DNA of 64,000 bases. Source: Biscogniauxia marginata (lineage: Eukaryota > Ascomycota > Sordariomycetes > Xylariales > Xylariaceae). Made by a program: the position numbers and the translations under genes. Positions 1-11,645 of the stretch are shown piece after piece. The DNA lies in assembly GCA_022695795.1 (NCBI GenBank), contig MU404070.1:248001-312000 (forward strand), written 5' to 3'. The stretch's first letter is position 1, and each line of letters begins with the position of its first letter. The notes beneath the pieces were generated by a model, which was given only the letters and a program-made list of their open reading frames with translations, did no database searches and had not been told where the DNA came from.

Positions 1-1
1 C

Positions 2-1480
2 GTCGCCGAGCTGACCTTCAACCTGACCTCCGCCGTCGTCGACTGCACGCCCCAGACTACGCTCGACGACCTCGCATCCTCGATCCAGCTGCCTTCCCCC
101 GGTGCCGCCAACGCTCCGGCACCGCGCGAGGCCTCTCCGCTACGCTCGCGCAACGATACGTATTTCCCACACCAGCAGCGTCAGGACCGGAGTAGCAGCA
201 TCACTAGCAATAACACGCATCATCACCACCACCTCTACGGGTCACACGCGCACGGGCATGGGTCCCACGCGGCGCCGCCGCCGCTGCGGGCACTGACTCC
301 TATTGCGGCGGCCGCCTCCCTAAATACCAGCGGCGCTACCCCCGCGACGCCGCAGATCGCGAACGTGATACTGGCGAAGAACCTCGACCGCGCGCCCAAG
401 GCGGTGCAGATCCAGTGCCTGGAGCTACTACGCACGCGGCGCATCTTCACGCGGACGAGCGTGCAGACGGCGCCGAAGCAGTTCCTATTCGTCGCGGTGC
501 TGGGTGCGGACTCTGCCGCCGCCGGCGGCGGCGGCGGCGGCGGTATTGGTGGACTCACGAAGCACCTGAATGATTTCTTCTACATTGCGCACTGGCACGA
601 CCCAGAGGATGGGTTCGCGCACCTGGAGGAACAGGAGGAGGAGCAGCAGCAGCAGCATAAGCAAGAAGAGGAAGCTAGTGGTCTCGGCGGCGGCGGTGAA
701 GACTACGATGATGATGATGACAGAGTCGAATACGACGATGCATCCAGCATGCAAAGTGCCGAGAGCATAGTCCGGAGGCCGAAGAGCCTAAGCACCGCCG
801 CGAGGACGTCCACGCCCACGTCCACGATCAAGACGGAACCCTGGGGATATAAAGACTCGGCGAGCACGAGATCGCTCTGGAAAGAGAAGAGCACCATCAC
901 CAGCACCAACAACAACAACAATAACCCTACCATCCACAGCCCCCCCTCCGCCAAGCAACCCGACCTTCTTCCCGCCCTCCGCCCCCCCGCTCTCTTCCGC
1001 GCCGAATCCGACATACCGGCCCTCGCCCTCGCCGCCTCCTCCGTCGCCGTCGACGTCGAGGTCCTGCGCTACCAGATGAACGTGGTGTCCTTCCTGCGGA
1101 TGCACCGCGCCGTCGCCTACGCCGGCGGCGTCGGCCCCCTCGCCACCCGCCACATGTCGCTGCTCGTGCGCTGCCTCGCCGCCCTCCACGGCCTCGACTA
1201 CGCCACCCCCTCGCTCGTCGGCCTCGCCGCCCGCAAGGTCTACCCGCACCGCCTGCGCCTCGTCGGTGCCGGTGCCGGTGCCGGTTTCGGCTTTGATTCT
1301 CATGGGCAGCCCGGCTTAGGTTTAAGTCTAGATGGTGGTGAGACTAGTAGCCGTGGTTACGAGCACGAGCGCAGCGTCCAGTGGGGTAGCGACCTGGCCG
1401 CCGTCGAGGCGCTGCTCGAGGGCGTGGGGCCCGAGGATGTCATCGATGATGTGCTGGGTATGGTCGCGGCTCCGCTGTGA
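2..1480 (+). CDS. Mg-chelatase-like AAA+ ATPase family protein, C-terminal part (5' partial)
   Basis: The reading frame is open from base 2 to the TGA at 1478-1480, giving the last 492 residues; the start and the nucleotide-binding P-loop lie outside the window. The stretch NVILAKNLDRAPKAVQIQ followed by LELLRTRRIFTRTSVQ resembles the core of fungal proteins annotated as magnesium chelatase-like AAA+ ATPases, and the tail (LDYATPSLVGLAARKVYPHR, then VQWGSDLAAVEALLEG and EDVIDDVLGM) matches the conserved C-terminus I associate with that family. Fungi make no chlorophyll, so the cellular role is unknown. Between the two conserved blocks lies a variable insert with a poly-Gly run (about 520-545), an acidic Glu/Gln/Asp stretch (about 628-735) and an Asn run (about 906-925). 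No introns are visible. It converges on the GDA1 gene. The family call is from remembered similarity; no search was run. Confidence 0.75.
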   Translation, partial: VAELTFNLTSAVVDCTPQTTLDDLASSIQLPSPGAANAPAPREASPLRSRNDTYFPHQQRQDRSSSITSNNTHHHHHLYGSHAHGHGSHAAPPPLRALTPIAAAASLNTSGATPATPQIANVILAKNLDRAPKAVQIQCLELLRTRRIFTRTSVQTAPKQFLFVAVLGADSAAAGGGGGGGIGGLTKHLNDFFYIAHWHDPEDGFAHLEEQEEEQQQQHKQEEEASGLGGGGEDYDDDDDRVEYDDASSMQSAESIVRRPKSLSTAARTSTPTSTIKTEPWGYKDSASTRSLWKEKSTITSTNNNNNNPTIHSPPSAKQPDLLPALRPPALFRAESDIPALALAASSVAVDVEVLRYQMNVVSFLRMHRAVAYAGGVGPLATRHMSLLVRCLAALHGLDYATPSLVGLAARKVYPHRLRLVGAGAGAGFGFDSHGQPGLGLSLDGGETSSRGYEHERSVQWGSDLAAVEALLEGVGPEDVIDDVLGMVAAPL

Positions 1481-2382
1481 ATAAGAAGAAGAAGAGGGTA
1501 GAAAGAAAAACATTGTGTTCGTACATTGTTATAGACCCTCTCTCTCTCTTGTCTTGCCTGCCCAGGTCGTAGCTTTATCTTAGCTGTGTATATTAAAGTC
1601 GGGAGAGGAGACAAAAAAAAAGGAGCGAGATACCAGTGTTATGATTTAGTTGTTTACTTGCTCTTGAACGTTTGATGCAATAGACTAGACTGTGTTGACA
1701 CATGGGACAACAACCCCTTAAGGGGGGGTATTTAGATAGACACGGGGGATTTTCTTTTCTCCCAAAGAGAAAAATGGAAGAAAATCAAGCATAATATTAT
1801 TTTTCTGCGTCAAACCGCAAGGCCTTTCCTTGTTTGCCATTATTATTTCAAAAAATCTGTCTTCACGATTTTCTCTCTATTCTCTCACTACTTCCCTCAC
1901 TCAAGCGCGCCCTCTCCCCCCCAAAAAGTGTCTCTATGCTTTTTTCTCATTACTTGCAAAAAAGGTCTTCCTTCACAGGGAACGTTTTTTTAATTTTCGT
2001 TCTCTTCCCCCCTCTCTCACACACAGATACACTTATACATAAAATCCCTCCGGGGATCCCGTAAATTTTGAAAGGAGGAAAAAACGCCGACGAATCCTCT
2101 TTCTTTGGGGGGTATACAGACAACATACACAGTCAGAAGCCGCCTTATTCCCCACCTCCCTTCCCGAAGGGGGCCCTTTCGTAACCCATTTGCTACCGTC
2201 ATTAAACCCGAGTATTTCTAAAGTCTCGTTCGCTTTGCTTGGCTTTGCGTTATGCCTCTTTTTTTTTTGGCCGTACCCTTTCCCTTTACTTAATGTGCGT
2301 CAAAAACGAAATTGGTTCTTTTTTTTATACATAAATATTATCCCTCTCGGCATAGGTAGGTGTACGTAACTTGAGGTCTCAA
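1481..2382. other. intergenic region between convergent genes
   Basis: About 0.9 kb between the stop codons of the AAA+ gene and GDA1. It holds the two 3' ends, many homopolymer A and T runs and pyrimidine-rich tracts (for example 1855-2035). Short open frames here have no recognisable content. I see no gene. Confidence 0.6.
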
Positions 2383-4145
2383 TCAGTAGGTCTGGGTGAC
2401 CTTGCACGACCAACCCGAGCCCTTCGACAGTAGAGGTAGACTATAGTAAGAAAAAAGGATCAGTGCGTGTTGTTTTCAAGAATGAATTGGCAATCGTAAG
2501 AACTTACCTGGCTCCTAAACACCAGCCCAGCTCGTTGCCCTTGATCTTCTTCGCGATGCGGACCTCGCGGTCGATGGGCATCTCGTAGCCCGTGTGCAGG
2601 AGGCCGATCATGAAGTTAAGATCTAGGCAGTACTCACCGCGCTCGCGGAGCTCGTCGATGGCTTGTGGCACGGTAGTGAACGCGTCCCAGGATTCCTCCC
2701 CGCCACAGACAGCAGCTGTTAGATCGTGCAGCTCGCGCAGGGTAAACGAGTCGGGCATCCCTAGGGGCTTGGTCCGGTCGAAGAAGTAGGAAAAGATGTA
2801 CACATCCTCCTTGGCGAACGTCTTGGCTAGCGACGGCTGGTGCACGCCGTTGAACGAGCAAGGGGACAGCTTGCACTCAGCGTCCTTGTAAAGGATGCGC
2901 TCGGCCATGGCGCGGCATTGCGCGGGTGCCGGGGTCGCGGGACCCGTCATGTTCAGCTCGATCTCGCCGGTGCCAAGGGGACTATCGTCGCCGAGCTTCA
3001 CCGTGACCATGTCGCTCTGGCCGGCGTTGATGCACGGGTGGTTCAGGATGGGCTCCTTGAGGAAGGCCTTGCTCTTCTTCTGCTCGTAGAGATCGTGGAG
3101 GAGGTTCAGGTGGATCGAGTTGCGGGCAGCCATGAGACCATACCCGAGATGCGAGTGCTGGTACAGCTCGAAGTGCCGTCCACCGAACGAGAGGTCGTAT
3201 TTATGATCGCCTTCGGCCAGCTTCTCGGGCATACCCCCGGAAGCAAGTCCCTTAAACGTTGGCTCGAACACGATCTGCGTAGAACCACCACCGAGATCGA
3301 ATACAGCTGCGGTCGGGCTCTGATCAGGACCACCGATCTTACCCAGGAGGTAGTTAGTGGTGATCCACGCGTAGACACCCTCGTCGGAGCCGTCCATGAT
3401 GGCAACACCGTTCTCCTCCTTGGAGACAACCGGGAAAGGGTAATCCTTCTCGAGGTGAGTGCGCACGGCATCCAGGATTTTCTGGCTCGCCTCGGAACCG
3501 ATCATTCGGAGACCAGCGGTCGCCTTCACGGCGACGGGACTACATCCCTTCAGCTTGTCGGGGACGGTCTTCATAGCCACCTCCATCAGATCGTCCAAGG
3601 TCTTCGCGGCAGCAAGAGGGTCGTCCTTATACTTGCTCAAGCCGCCAACGCTCTTCTCGGTCATCTTGAACTCCTCGTTCTCCAGCTCGGGCGTCGGTCC
3701 GCAGTTGTTGAACTTGTAGACGTGGATACGGGATCCAGTACTACCGGCATCGATCATGAGGACATACTGCACGATGGGCTTGTCCTTGGAGAAGGATTTC
3801 GCACACTTGTCGGTTCCGTACGAGGAGTCGGAGGGGACCTGACCGCCGGAATTCGAGACTGCGAATGAGTCCTGTCAGCAATTGCATCTATCCCATGGGT
3901 TCGATGGCGGACGCACCTCCTTGGTAGATGTCCACGCCCTTGGGCGAGAGGTAGTAGAAGAGGAAGACCAGGAAGACGACAATGGCGGTGGTCTTCAACC
4001 ACCGCGTCTTCTGGGCCTGGTTCATCGAGGCGGCTTGTAACTTCTCCAGGATGCCGGGTTCTTTCTCGTAGGCGTAGCGGGCGGGCTTCTCGTGAGGATC
4101 GTGACGGACGTGCTTCGTAGGCAACGAAACCGATGTTCTCCTCAT
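2383..4145 (-). CDS. gda1: Guanosine-diphosphatase, GDA1/CD39 family, Golgi type II membrane protein
   Basis: Three exons on the minus strand, 4145-3917, 3858-2508 and 2440-2383, encode 545 residues. Introns of 58 and 67 bp have GTGCGT and GTAAGT donors; the last exon restores the family C-terminus (ASLPLLSKGSGWSCKV), which is lost if the second intron is read through. Residues 51-66 form one hydrophobic signal anchor after a basic cytosolic tail, as in Golgi type II proteins. All four apyrase conserved regions are seen: IDAGSTGSR (112-120), ATAGLR (189-194), EGVYAWITTNYLLG (236-249, including the catalytic base Glu) and FDLGGGSTQ (263-271). The family hydrolyses GDP, and often UDP, to the monophosphate in the Golgi lumen, allowing nucleotide-sugar antiporters to keep feeding mannosylation. 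Start chosen at the first ATG, just upstream of the basic tail and anchor. Confidence 0.95.
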
Positions 4146-5524
4146 AACCTTGACTCTCTTTTTTTCAAGTGCAGCACATTCCCCACGCGAGAACGGGGAA
4201 TATGCGGAATATTAACGAAAGGAAGGGGATGGGGGAGAGAAAAGGAGTGGAGGCCTAATACGCGAAGATCGGTTTCCAATAGGGGAGACGAGGGATCGTC
4301 GTGACGGAGGGAAATGAATGAATAAGTTAGGTGAGTAAGGAGAACAACAAAGAGGCGTCGAAAGTAGGAAAATGCGCAACTTGTCCAAATGGCCGATAGT
4401 CAAATCTTGAAAATCAATGCAGCAGATTTCGATAAGTAGTACCTACCCGATAAGGGGGGACCGCCTGTAGGGCCCAAAGATCCGTCGATAAAAAAAGAAT
4501 TAGCACGTCGCCCAGGCCGCTCTCCAAAGCATTTTTAGTGGCTAGTGGCGACACCGTACAAGGTATCTAGGTACCGCTCCATGTCAACCCCTGCGGGGGT
4601 ATTCCATTCTTCGAGTGGAGCGGGTCCACTAAATACGGTCCAACACACCGCCACATGTGCCACAACTACCCCACAACCAGGTGAGGTTCCGCCTCCCCCC
4701 TTTTCCTTTGTCTCGGAATTCATTACCTAAATCTATCTATAGGTCTTGTGCATACCTACTCGATCTCTATACAATTAAACTACGAATTCCGCCTAAGCGT
4801 AATGACATTAACGGCTAGCTGAGTTATCCATGCTTTCTTCTTCGACGAGTCAATATCTTCGCTATGCGTCACCTACCTATACCTAATCCGTGGTAGCTAG
4901 CTACCTCGTGTTATGCGCGAAGAAATCAAACTTGGCCAGGATCGACGATACGTACTCTTTTTTAATCTATGTAACTCAAGTACGGACGTATTCTTTTCAA
5001 TATTATACAGGAGCCAAGATATGTTCCCTGTACCTAGTTATTATCCAACCGTATCTATTCCGTACTTTCAACTCAATATGGACCTGTTATGACTTACCCC
5101 AATGGAATGATGTCGCCGACTTACCGTAGGCAACATGCAGATTCTTCGCTGGTTCTACATCACGATGACTAGTTCATAGAAGAGAGAGATGTGTCGGATG
5201 AATGTAGGCGCGGGACTGTTTCTTATCAATAAGTACGCCAGACAGATGAGAATATGAAATAGGCTTGCGTTTATGTCTCGAAATGCTAGTCAACGGCAAA
5301 AAGAAAAGTTCAACTTTACACGAAGACAAAGGTCACGATTTAGTAACTACACCCAATGATATATATGTATGACATTTAGTTTATACAAGTAGATTATAGT
5401 CATTACTACGAACACCCGTCTCTCACGGGATACACATCCCATAGGCATCACAAACCGAAACAGATCAGAATCCTTAGCATATATGTATATATTCCTCTCT
5501 ACCTAAACCCTAACCTACCTCCTC
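4146..5524. other. intergenic region upstream of gda1
   Basis: About 1.4 kb with the presumed gda1 promoter at its left end and the 3' end of the GH78 gene at its right end. Around 4571-4627 there are nested short inverted repeats (CGCTCC and GGAGCG flanking a CCCC-TGC-GGGG hairpin). A CACCTACCTATACCTA run lies near 4870. The open frames are short and unconvincing. Confidence 0.55.
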
Positions 5525-8338
5525 TCACTCCCACCGCCTCCCTCGCGCCGAATCCGCATACCCCCTCTCCAGCTCCTCCCAGTCCACCGTCCCGGGCTCT
5601 CTCTCCTGCATGGCAGGCTCCTCGAACTCATCGTCGAAGACCAGGACCCCACCGCGCCACGGCATCCGCTGGTCGAACCACCTCTCATCGTCCCTGCGCT
5701 GCCCCTCCCGCCTCCCGTCCAGCTCCTCCGTGGCGCCTCTGCCGTCGCCGTCCTCCCAGCGCACCCAAGCTCTCGTCTCCCCGCCCCTAACCTCACCCTC
5801 GAAGCCGGCCCCCCTCTCCTCGTCCCCCCATCCGAACCTCCCGCGCGTTCCCTCCGGGCCGCTGACCACGGCAACGACGCCCTTGCGAAGCCGCGTCGCT
5901 TTACCACCATCACTATCCCCATCCCCATCCCCATCTCCCAGCAACCGTACCCTCCAAACCCAGACCTCGAACCTGCCCCTCCGCACCGCAAACCCGCCCC
6001 TCGCCCAACCCAACCACCGCGTAATCGCGGGACGGACCTCCCACTCCGCTCCCCCCGGGGCGCGCAACCCGATCCCGAGGACGCCCCCGGCGACGAGCGC
6101 GCCGGTGGGGCCCGCCGCCCAGCCGTGGGCATGGCTATTGCGGCTCGGGACAGGATAAGCGGGGTAGTGCACATAGCCATCGGTGCGGAAGCCCTCGGCG
6201 AGCGTGCTGTTGGTGAACCCGGGCCCGTCGAGCAAGTAGCCCCACATGAGCAGGGCGAGCTCGACGGCGGCGTTGGGGTCGCCCGCGGCGCGGTGGGCCT
6301 GCAGCTCGAAGGAGGACGCGAAGGGGGACATGACGTTGGGGAACTCGGGGGCTGGGGCGCCGAAGCGGTTCCAGCGGGCGCGCAGGGCCCGGCTCACGCA
6401 CCGTGGGATTTCGGAGCCCCGGCCGTGCATCCCGGCGATGAGCGCCCAGCTGTTGCCGTCCTGCGGGTCGACGTGCGCGGGCCCCGTGCAGTGCCTGCTG
6501 GACAGGTTGTCCGAGTACAGGCCGGTGGTGGGGCAGTACAGCTGCTCAATGCCCTTCTCGAGCCTGCGGCAGAGGCGGGCCCATTCGCCGTCGGCTTTCG
6601 CGGCCGGGACGTCATCGGAGAGCCAGGAAGCGAGCTCGATCGAGCGCTTCAGCACCGTGTACAGAATCGCGCTCGCTTCGATGTTGTGACCCTTCATGCC
6701 GTGACGGTTCCAGTCGAACCGAGACGACACGTGCATGAGGTTGTACGAGTCGACTTTCGAAGTGCTGATCCTCAGGGCGCGCTTGTAGGCCGGCCACCGG
6801 CGGCGTAGCCAGTCGAGGTCACCCGAGTATAGTACGTAGTCGTAAGTACCAAGAAGAGTGTGAAGATGGTAAGTATCACTGAACTCATTATGGTAGCCCC
6901 TGAATACTGTTAGCATATCTAATGAGTTCTTACATGTGTGAATAATAAAGCGAACCCCCCCATAATTTATAAAATAGGGCTATAGTAAAAGTTTTTTGTA
7001 TAAGGAGCGTTATAGAAGGATTGATCACCTAGAGGTGAAGACGTATACATACTACAAAGCATTAGCATCTCTACCTTGCAAAAACTCAGAGAACACACAA
7101 CACCGCCCATAGGAACATACCAAAGGCGGGCCAGCATAAGGCAGAGAGTCATCCCCATACTGATGCTCGTAGATAACGTCCAGCGCGTTGCGCACGGCGA
7201 GCATGTCGTACGACGAGACGGCGATCCCGGGGATGGCGACGTACATGTCGCCGGGCCAGACGAGGCGGTCGCGCTTGGCGCCGTCCGTGGTCACCGCCGC
7301 GCCCGCGGCCACGGTGAAGTTGGAGTACCACGACCCGGGGGGCGACCGGTTGTGGTCGAGGTAGCGGTTTACGGGGACGAGGGCCGAGCCCTCGGCCGGG
7401 TCGATAGTCGAGAGCTGCAGCGTGTACGCGCCCGCGTACCAGACCCGGTTCAGCAGCGCGCTCGAGCTGTAGAAGTAGCCCGAGTACGCCCGCCCGTTCG
7501 CCTGCGACGGGAACGAGGTGCAGTTCGCCCAGACCTGCGTGATCACCACGGAGGGTGTCGCGTACGAGTACGAGTACGAGTGCGACGGTGGCTTCTTTTC
7601 GTCATCGGGGGAAACGTGAGGAGCCGAGCCGCTAAGCCCTAGTACTTTCTGCGCAGTGCTGGCAACCGAGTCGAATATACCGCCGAGTCGTGACTTCACG
7701 CTCTCCCTTCCAAGAACTGGATTCCAATCGATGTATAAAGTCAAGTACTTGAAGCCGCCTCTTATGAATTCGGGGTCGACACACACGGTGCCGGTCCGAT
7801 TGCCCACGTGCAAAGGCAAAGGCAGGTCCCATTCCTCGTCGTTCGTGGCATCGGATTTCCTACCTACAAAGAATGACGACTCTGAGTACGCGAGTTTGAT
7901 AACCGGCTCGTGTGCCACTGAAGCGACCTCGAGACATACTCTGAAGTCGCCCCGTGTAGATATCAGCATACGTGCCAATTGGTATGAAACAGCGCGGGGG
8001 GGCGACCCCTAGACTTACCTCCCGGCGATGTTCTCGCCGAATTCCACTGTGATGAGCCCACCCTCTCCGATCAGTATCCCACTACTTGGATGATAATTAC
8101 TGGCATCAGGCCACCGGCCATCTTTTGTCGGCGTGGTCACATTGCCCTCGATATTCCAAATACGTACGGGGGTGATGAATGACTTGTTGGCCGGTGCCTT
8201 TATATAATCATCCCACGGCCCGGAGAATATCGTCTCGTTTGGCAGGTTATGATAATCAATTCCGGAGGGAGGAACTGAATGCACCAACGCCGGGAGAGCA
8301 AGAAGCAATAGTGAGTCGATGACTGGTTTCATGACCAT
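5525..8338 (-). CDS. Secreted glycoside hydrolase family 78 protein (alpha-L-rhamnosidase-like)
   Basis: Exon 1 is 8338-8019 and exon 2 begins at 7940; the 78-bp intron between them has a GTAAGT donor. The last exon ends at 5525. The protein starts MVMKPVIDSLLLLALPALVHS, a clear signal peptide, so it should be secreted; an in-frame GTG farther upstream is not a plausible start. A beta-rich N-terminal half is followed by a six-hairpin (alpha/alpha)6 catalytic region with DGAKRDRLVWPGDM, SDTYHLHTLLGTYDY and GHNIEASAILY, motifs typical of GH78 proteins, whose conserved acidic residues act on alpha-L-rhamnosides in plant glycosides and pectin. The second intron is not settled: a single 168-bp intron (7074-6907) gives 855 residues, while two introns (7120-7052 and 7028-6900) around a 23-nt exon give 845. 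The last exon is strongly GC-rich. Exact substrate is inference. Confidence 0.85.
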
Positions 8339-9626
8339 GAGCTCATAGGAAATGTCAAACACAACCTAAGCAAATACGTCTAGTGTCTAAATTTAGTAAA
8401 GAAAGGTATTCAAACAGCTTTTACAGAAGTCCCTCATTGAGCGAATTGCGAATTACATGGGTTCCAAAACTCTTTAGGTAGATTAAGGCAACCTACCTAG
8501 GTACTTAGATATAGGGAAGACGAAAGAGCTGGTAGGTACATATTCCCTTTAAGACTGTGGAACGTGAGGAGCCACGGGAACCTAGAAAGTTGCGACAGGT
8601 GAACTTGACATATGCGGGGGGAGGCTCCTTATAGGGGGCACGCAGGGATACCTAGTGGGGTCTCTTTAGCCGCCCCTGGTCCCTGGTGATGGCAGGAGTT
8701 CCCGCCCACACCCACACTAATAGGGGCCCTCCCTGACTGCGTGTGGTCCTTGATGGTTCTTGAGCTAAATGGCAGGGCCCGAAGAAGAATTGACCTTGAC
8801 ATCGCAGACCTATAATGCAGGGCTATAGGTATAAACTACCTCAGTAATATGGTCCGTGCCGAGATAACCTGTCGATACCCGAATTTCACGTGTGAGGATA
8901 CCAAGGCTAGATGCTAGGCTCTCACAACGACGTAGGATCTCACATTTCTGGAAAAAAAAGTAGGATGGGTGAACATTCTTTTGGGAGGGCAAAGCTCTCT
9001 CGACATGGATCTGCTGATGCAAAAGCCTGCCAAGAGATCTGACTGAACCTAAGACTACGCGAAACAGGTGATCTAGGACCACTTGGTCTAGATCTGATAT
9101 GAGTTGTTCAGTTGGTCGATTTGGTCGATATTGCTATTCAACCACTTGGGAGTAACAGTTATCGTCCATCTTCGCCTTTAGTCCTCAACGGGCCATTGAA
9201 CCCCGGACACGGCTCGTATTGGGTAACACGCCTTCATGATCTGTCAATTGAGATCTGACGCGTACCCTCGACCTTTCAGAGGGTAGGAGCTTTCAAGCTA
9301 CCTTTGACGACCCTCGCTGATACAAAATATAAGCCTTTCTGCTTCCAATCGCCTTGCCGGGCTGGAGCTTTAAAGCTACCATGACGCCCGTTTTCTTTTT
9401 CCGTAGATTGGTTGTGCCATCATGCTCCTCATTAACTCGATTAACGCCGTTCATTGTTGGGCTTGGGTTGGGGGGGGGTGAAAATAGGTGTGTAGTGCAA
9501 CGCGGGGGATTCAGGGGTGGTATCAGTGTTGTTATGTGTCGCAGCTTGCCCGGCGAGGTCGTGATATCAGGTCCATGTGGACAACTATCCGAGAACATGC
9601 TCTTGATTGCTAAATCGAAGATCATT
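8339..9626. other. intergenic region upstream of the GH78 gene and downstream of importin alpha
   Basis: About 1.3 kb. It contains the presumed GH78 promoter, an ACCTACCTAGGTAC motif near 8491-8504, and two near-identical copies of GGAGCTTTMAAGCTACC (about 9286-9302 and 9364-9380) in the probable importin alpha 3' region. A 90-codon frame at 8810-9082 (-) has no recognisable features and I do not call it a gene. Confidence 0.55.
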
Positions 9627-11645
9627 TTACATGTCCATCGAGTCGGCCCCGTTGGCAAAGTTGAAGCCGCCACCCTGTGCTCCATTAGTACCAAAGCCAA
9701 AGGTACCGTTGGGGGCCTGGGCCTGGGCGCCCATTCCATCATCCGCGTTCTCATCTTCGTCTGAGAAGTATTTCTCGATGATGTTGTATGACTTCATGTA
9801 GATCTCTTCATTGGCGTTCGTCTGGCACTCGTGGATCTTCTCCATGCCACCACACTCCTCGATGAACAGCGCATAACGGTTAATCGATTCGGGGCCTTCG
9901 CCAGCTGCCTGCTTATCGAGGTCTCCGACCTTGAGGATGTTCTCAAGGCCATCAAGAGCAACTTGGATGATCTTATTATCTGGACAACCGAGGAGATCAC
10001 ACAGAGGCTTGATGCAGCCCTGAGACACTAGGTATCGAATCTGCTCCGGTTTCTGCAAACCGCCACTAGTAGCATTACTAATGGCCCAGCAAGCCTCTTT
10101 GCGTGTCTTCAGATCACCATTAGAGAGCAAGTGAATCAGGGGTGGAATAATGTTGGCGTCGATGACGGCCTGGATTTGCTGAGAGTTGCCGGCAGTGATA
10201 TTCGAGATGGTCCAGCAGGCCTCCTTTCGGATACCGTCCTTGTTAGAGCTCAACAGTGAGAGCAAGCACGACAGAGCGCCACAGTTGATGATCACCTGAG
10301 TCTGGACATCGTCACCGGTAACGATATTGCCTACGGATCGAAGAGCAGGGGTCTGAACAGAGGTCGAGGCATGCATGAGCAACTCAACCAGGCGACGAGG
10401 GATACCGGCTTCGATGACGGCCTGGATCTTGTCGTTGGACCCGTCGGAGAGATATGAAATCGCCCAGCAGGCATCGATCAGGACCTCGTCATCTAGAGAA
10501 TAGACTAACTTAGCCAGCACGGGTAGCGCAGGCGCAATCTAAAACAGAGGTTAGAACAGATAATGGCGGGTCCATTACAGAACGAACGGCAGCAAACTTA
10601 CGGTTGTCCAGTCCGGCTGGGGGGTCTTTCCCCTGCAGAAATTACTCAAAGTCCAGGTGGCATTTCGAAGCATGCTCAGTTTGCGGCTATCGCCAAGCAG
10701 GTTAAGCAGCGGCTTCAAGGCACCACAGCTAAGAACGTAGTCGCGGCAGGAAGGGCTGTCGCCAGCGATGTTACCCAAGGCCCACACGGCTTGCTCCCGG
10801 ACATCGGGTTCAGGACTAGCTAGGAGCTCGACGAAGATGGGGACTGCGCCGGCCTCAATGACAACTTGGGTCTGGGTAGCGCTGCCAGATGCAATGTTGG
10901 TTAATGCCCAAGCGGCCTCGAACTGGACAAGGGTGTGAGGGGATCGAAGGAATTCGACGAATCGGGTGACGACGCCAGTCTTAATGACTTCCTCAATAGG
11001 GGGATTCCGCTCCTTCGAAAGCAACTTTCTAAATTTTGTGGTGGCCTGAATCTGCAAGTCGATCTGCTCGGAGAACACACCTTGGACCATCTGAGGGAGG
11101 TCCTCGTTTAGCTATTGAGAATCCATGTGTCAGTCTTCATGCGAGCAAGATGGGAAATAACGTATAAAACTTGTGATTAAGAAGGCCAGTGGTAGGCACA
11201 GCGATGCAAAGAATAGATGGCATGCGCATTATGGATATCGGGTTGGTGCTTGCTGGTTGCGGCTTTCCAGTGAGCAACCAAGTGGGAGACCCGAGTCAGA
11301 GCCTTCCAGGAAAGCAAGGACTGACAGGCATTGCCGGGGGGCGCAACTCTTGACGAGGCTCCTCGTGACCAGAGAAAAAAGCATGGTAGACAAACTAAGC
11401 ACGAAACATACCTGACTCTCGGTAGGGGCCGTGTCATCGTCGCTGTCGGGAGCGGCGCCCAGAGAAGCTCCAGGGCGCGAATCGCCAGTACCAATGCCTC
11501 GTCGCTTGGCCAAATTCTCCTCACGCTTGGCCTTGCGAATCTCGACTTGCTGCTCCTCGCGACGGCGTCTCAGCTCCTCGGGCTTGAAGGTGCCCTTGGC
11601 CTTGTACTGGTTCCGACGATGCTCGGGGATGTACTTATCAGACAT
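9627..11645 (-). CDS. srp1: Importin subunit alpha (karyopherin alpha)
   Basis: Three exons, 11645-11412, 11111-10602 and 10538-9627, encode 551 residues, the usual length of fungal importin alpha. The introns are 300 bp, long for this window, and 63 bp; both have good donors (GTATGT, GTAAGT) and keep phase 0. The N-terminus carries the basic importin-beta-binding domain ([20 protein letters not shown] and following [12 protein letters not shown]). The rest is a run of armadillo repeats with the Trp/Asn ladder that binds nuclear localisation signals, for example [39 protein letters not shown] and WTISNITAG. The acidic and Gly/Asn-rich tail is typical. The protein bridges cargo to importin beta for entry into the nucleus. 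It is divergent from pot1 and shares an upstream region of about 815 bp with it. Confidence 0.97.

Noticed and set aside
2840..3868. 342-codon plus-strand frame overlapping gda1
   Set aside because: Shadow of the large gda1 exon; no recognisable domain, while the minus strand shows all apyrase motifs.
6125..6808. 227-codon plus-strand frame within the GH78 gene
   Set aside because: Shadow of the GC-rich last exon of the GH78 gene.
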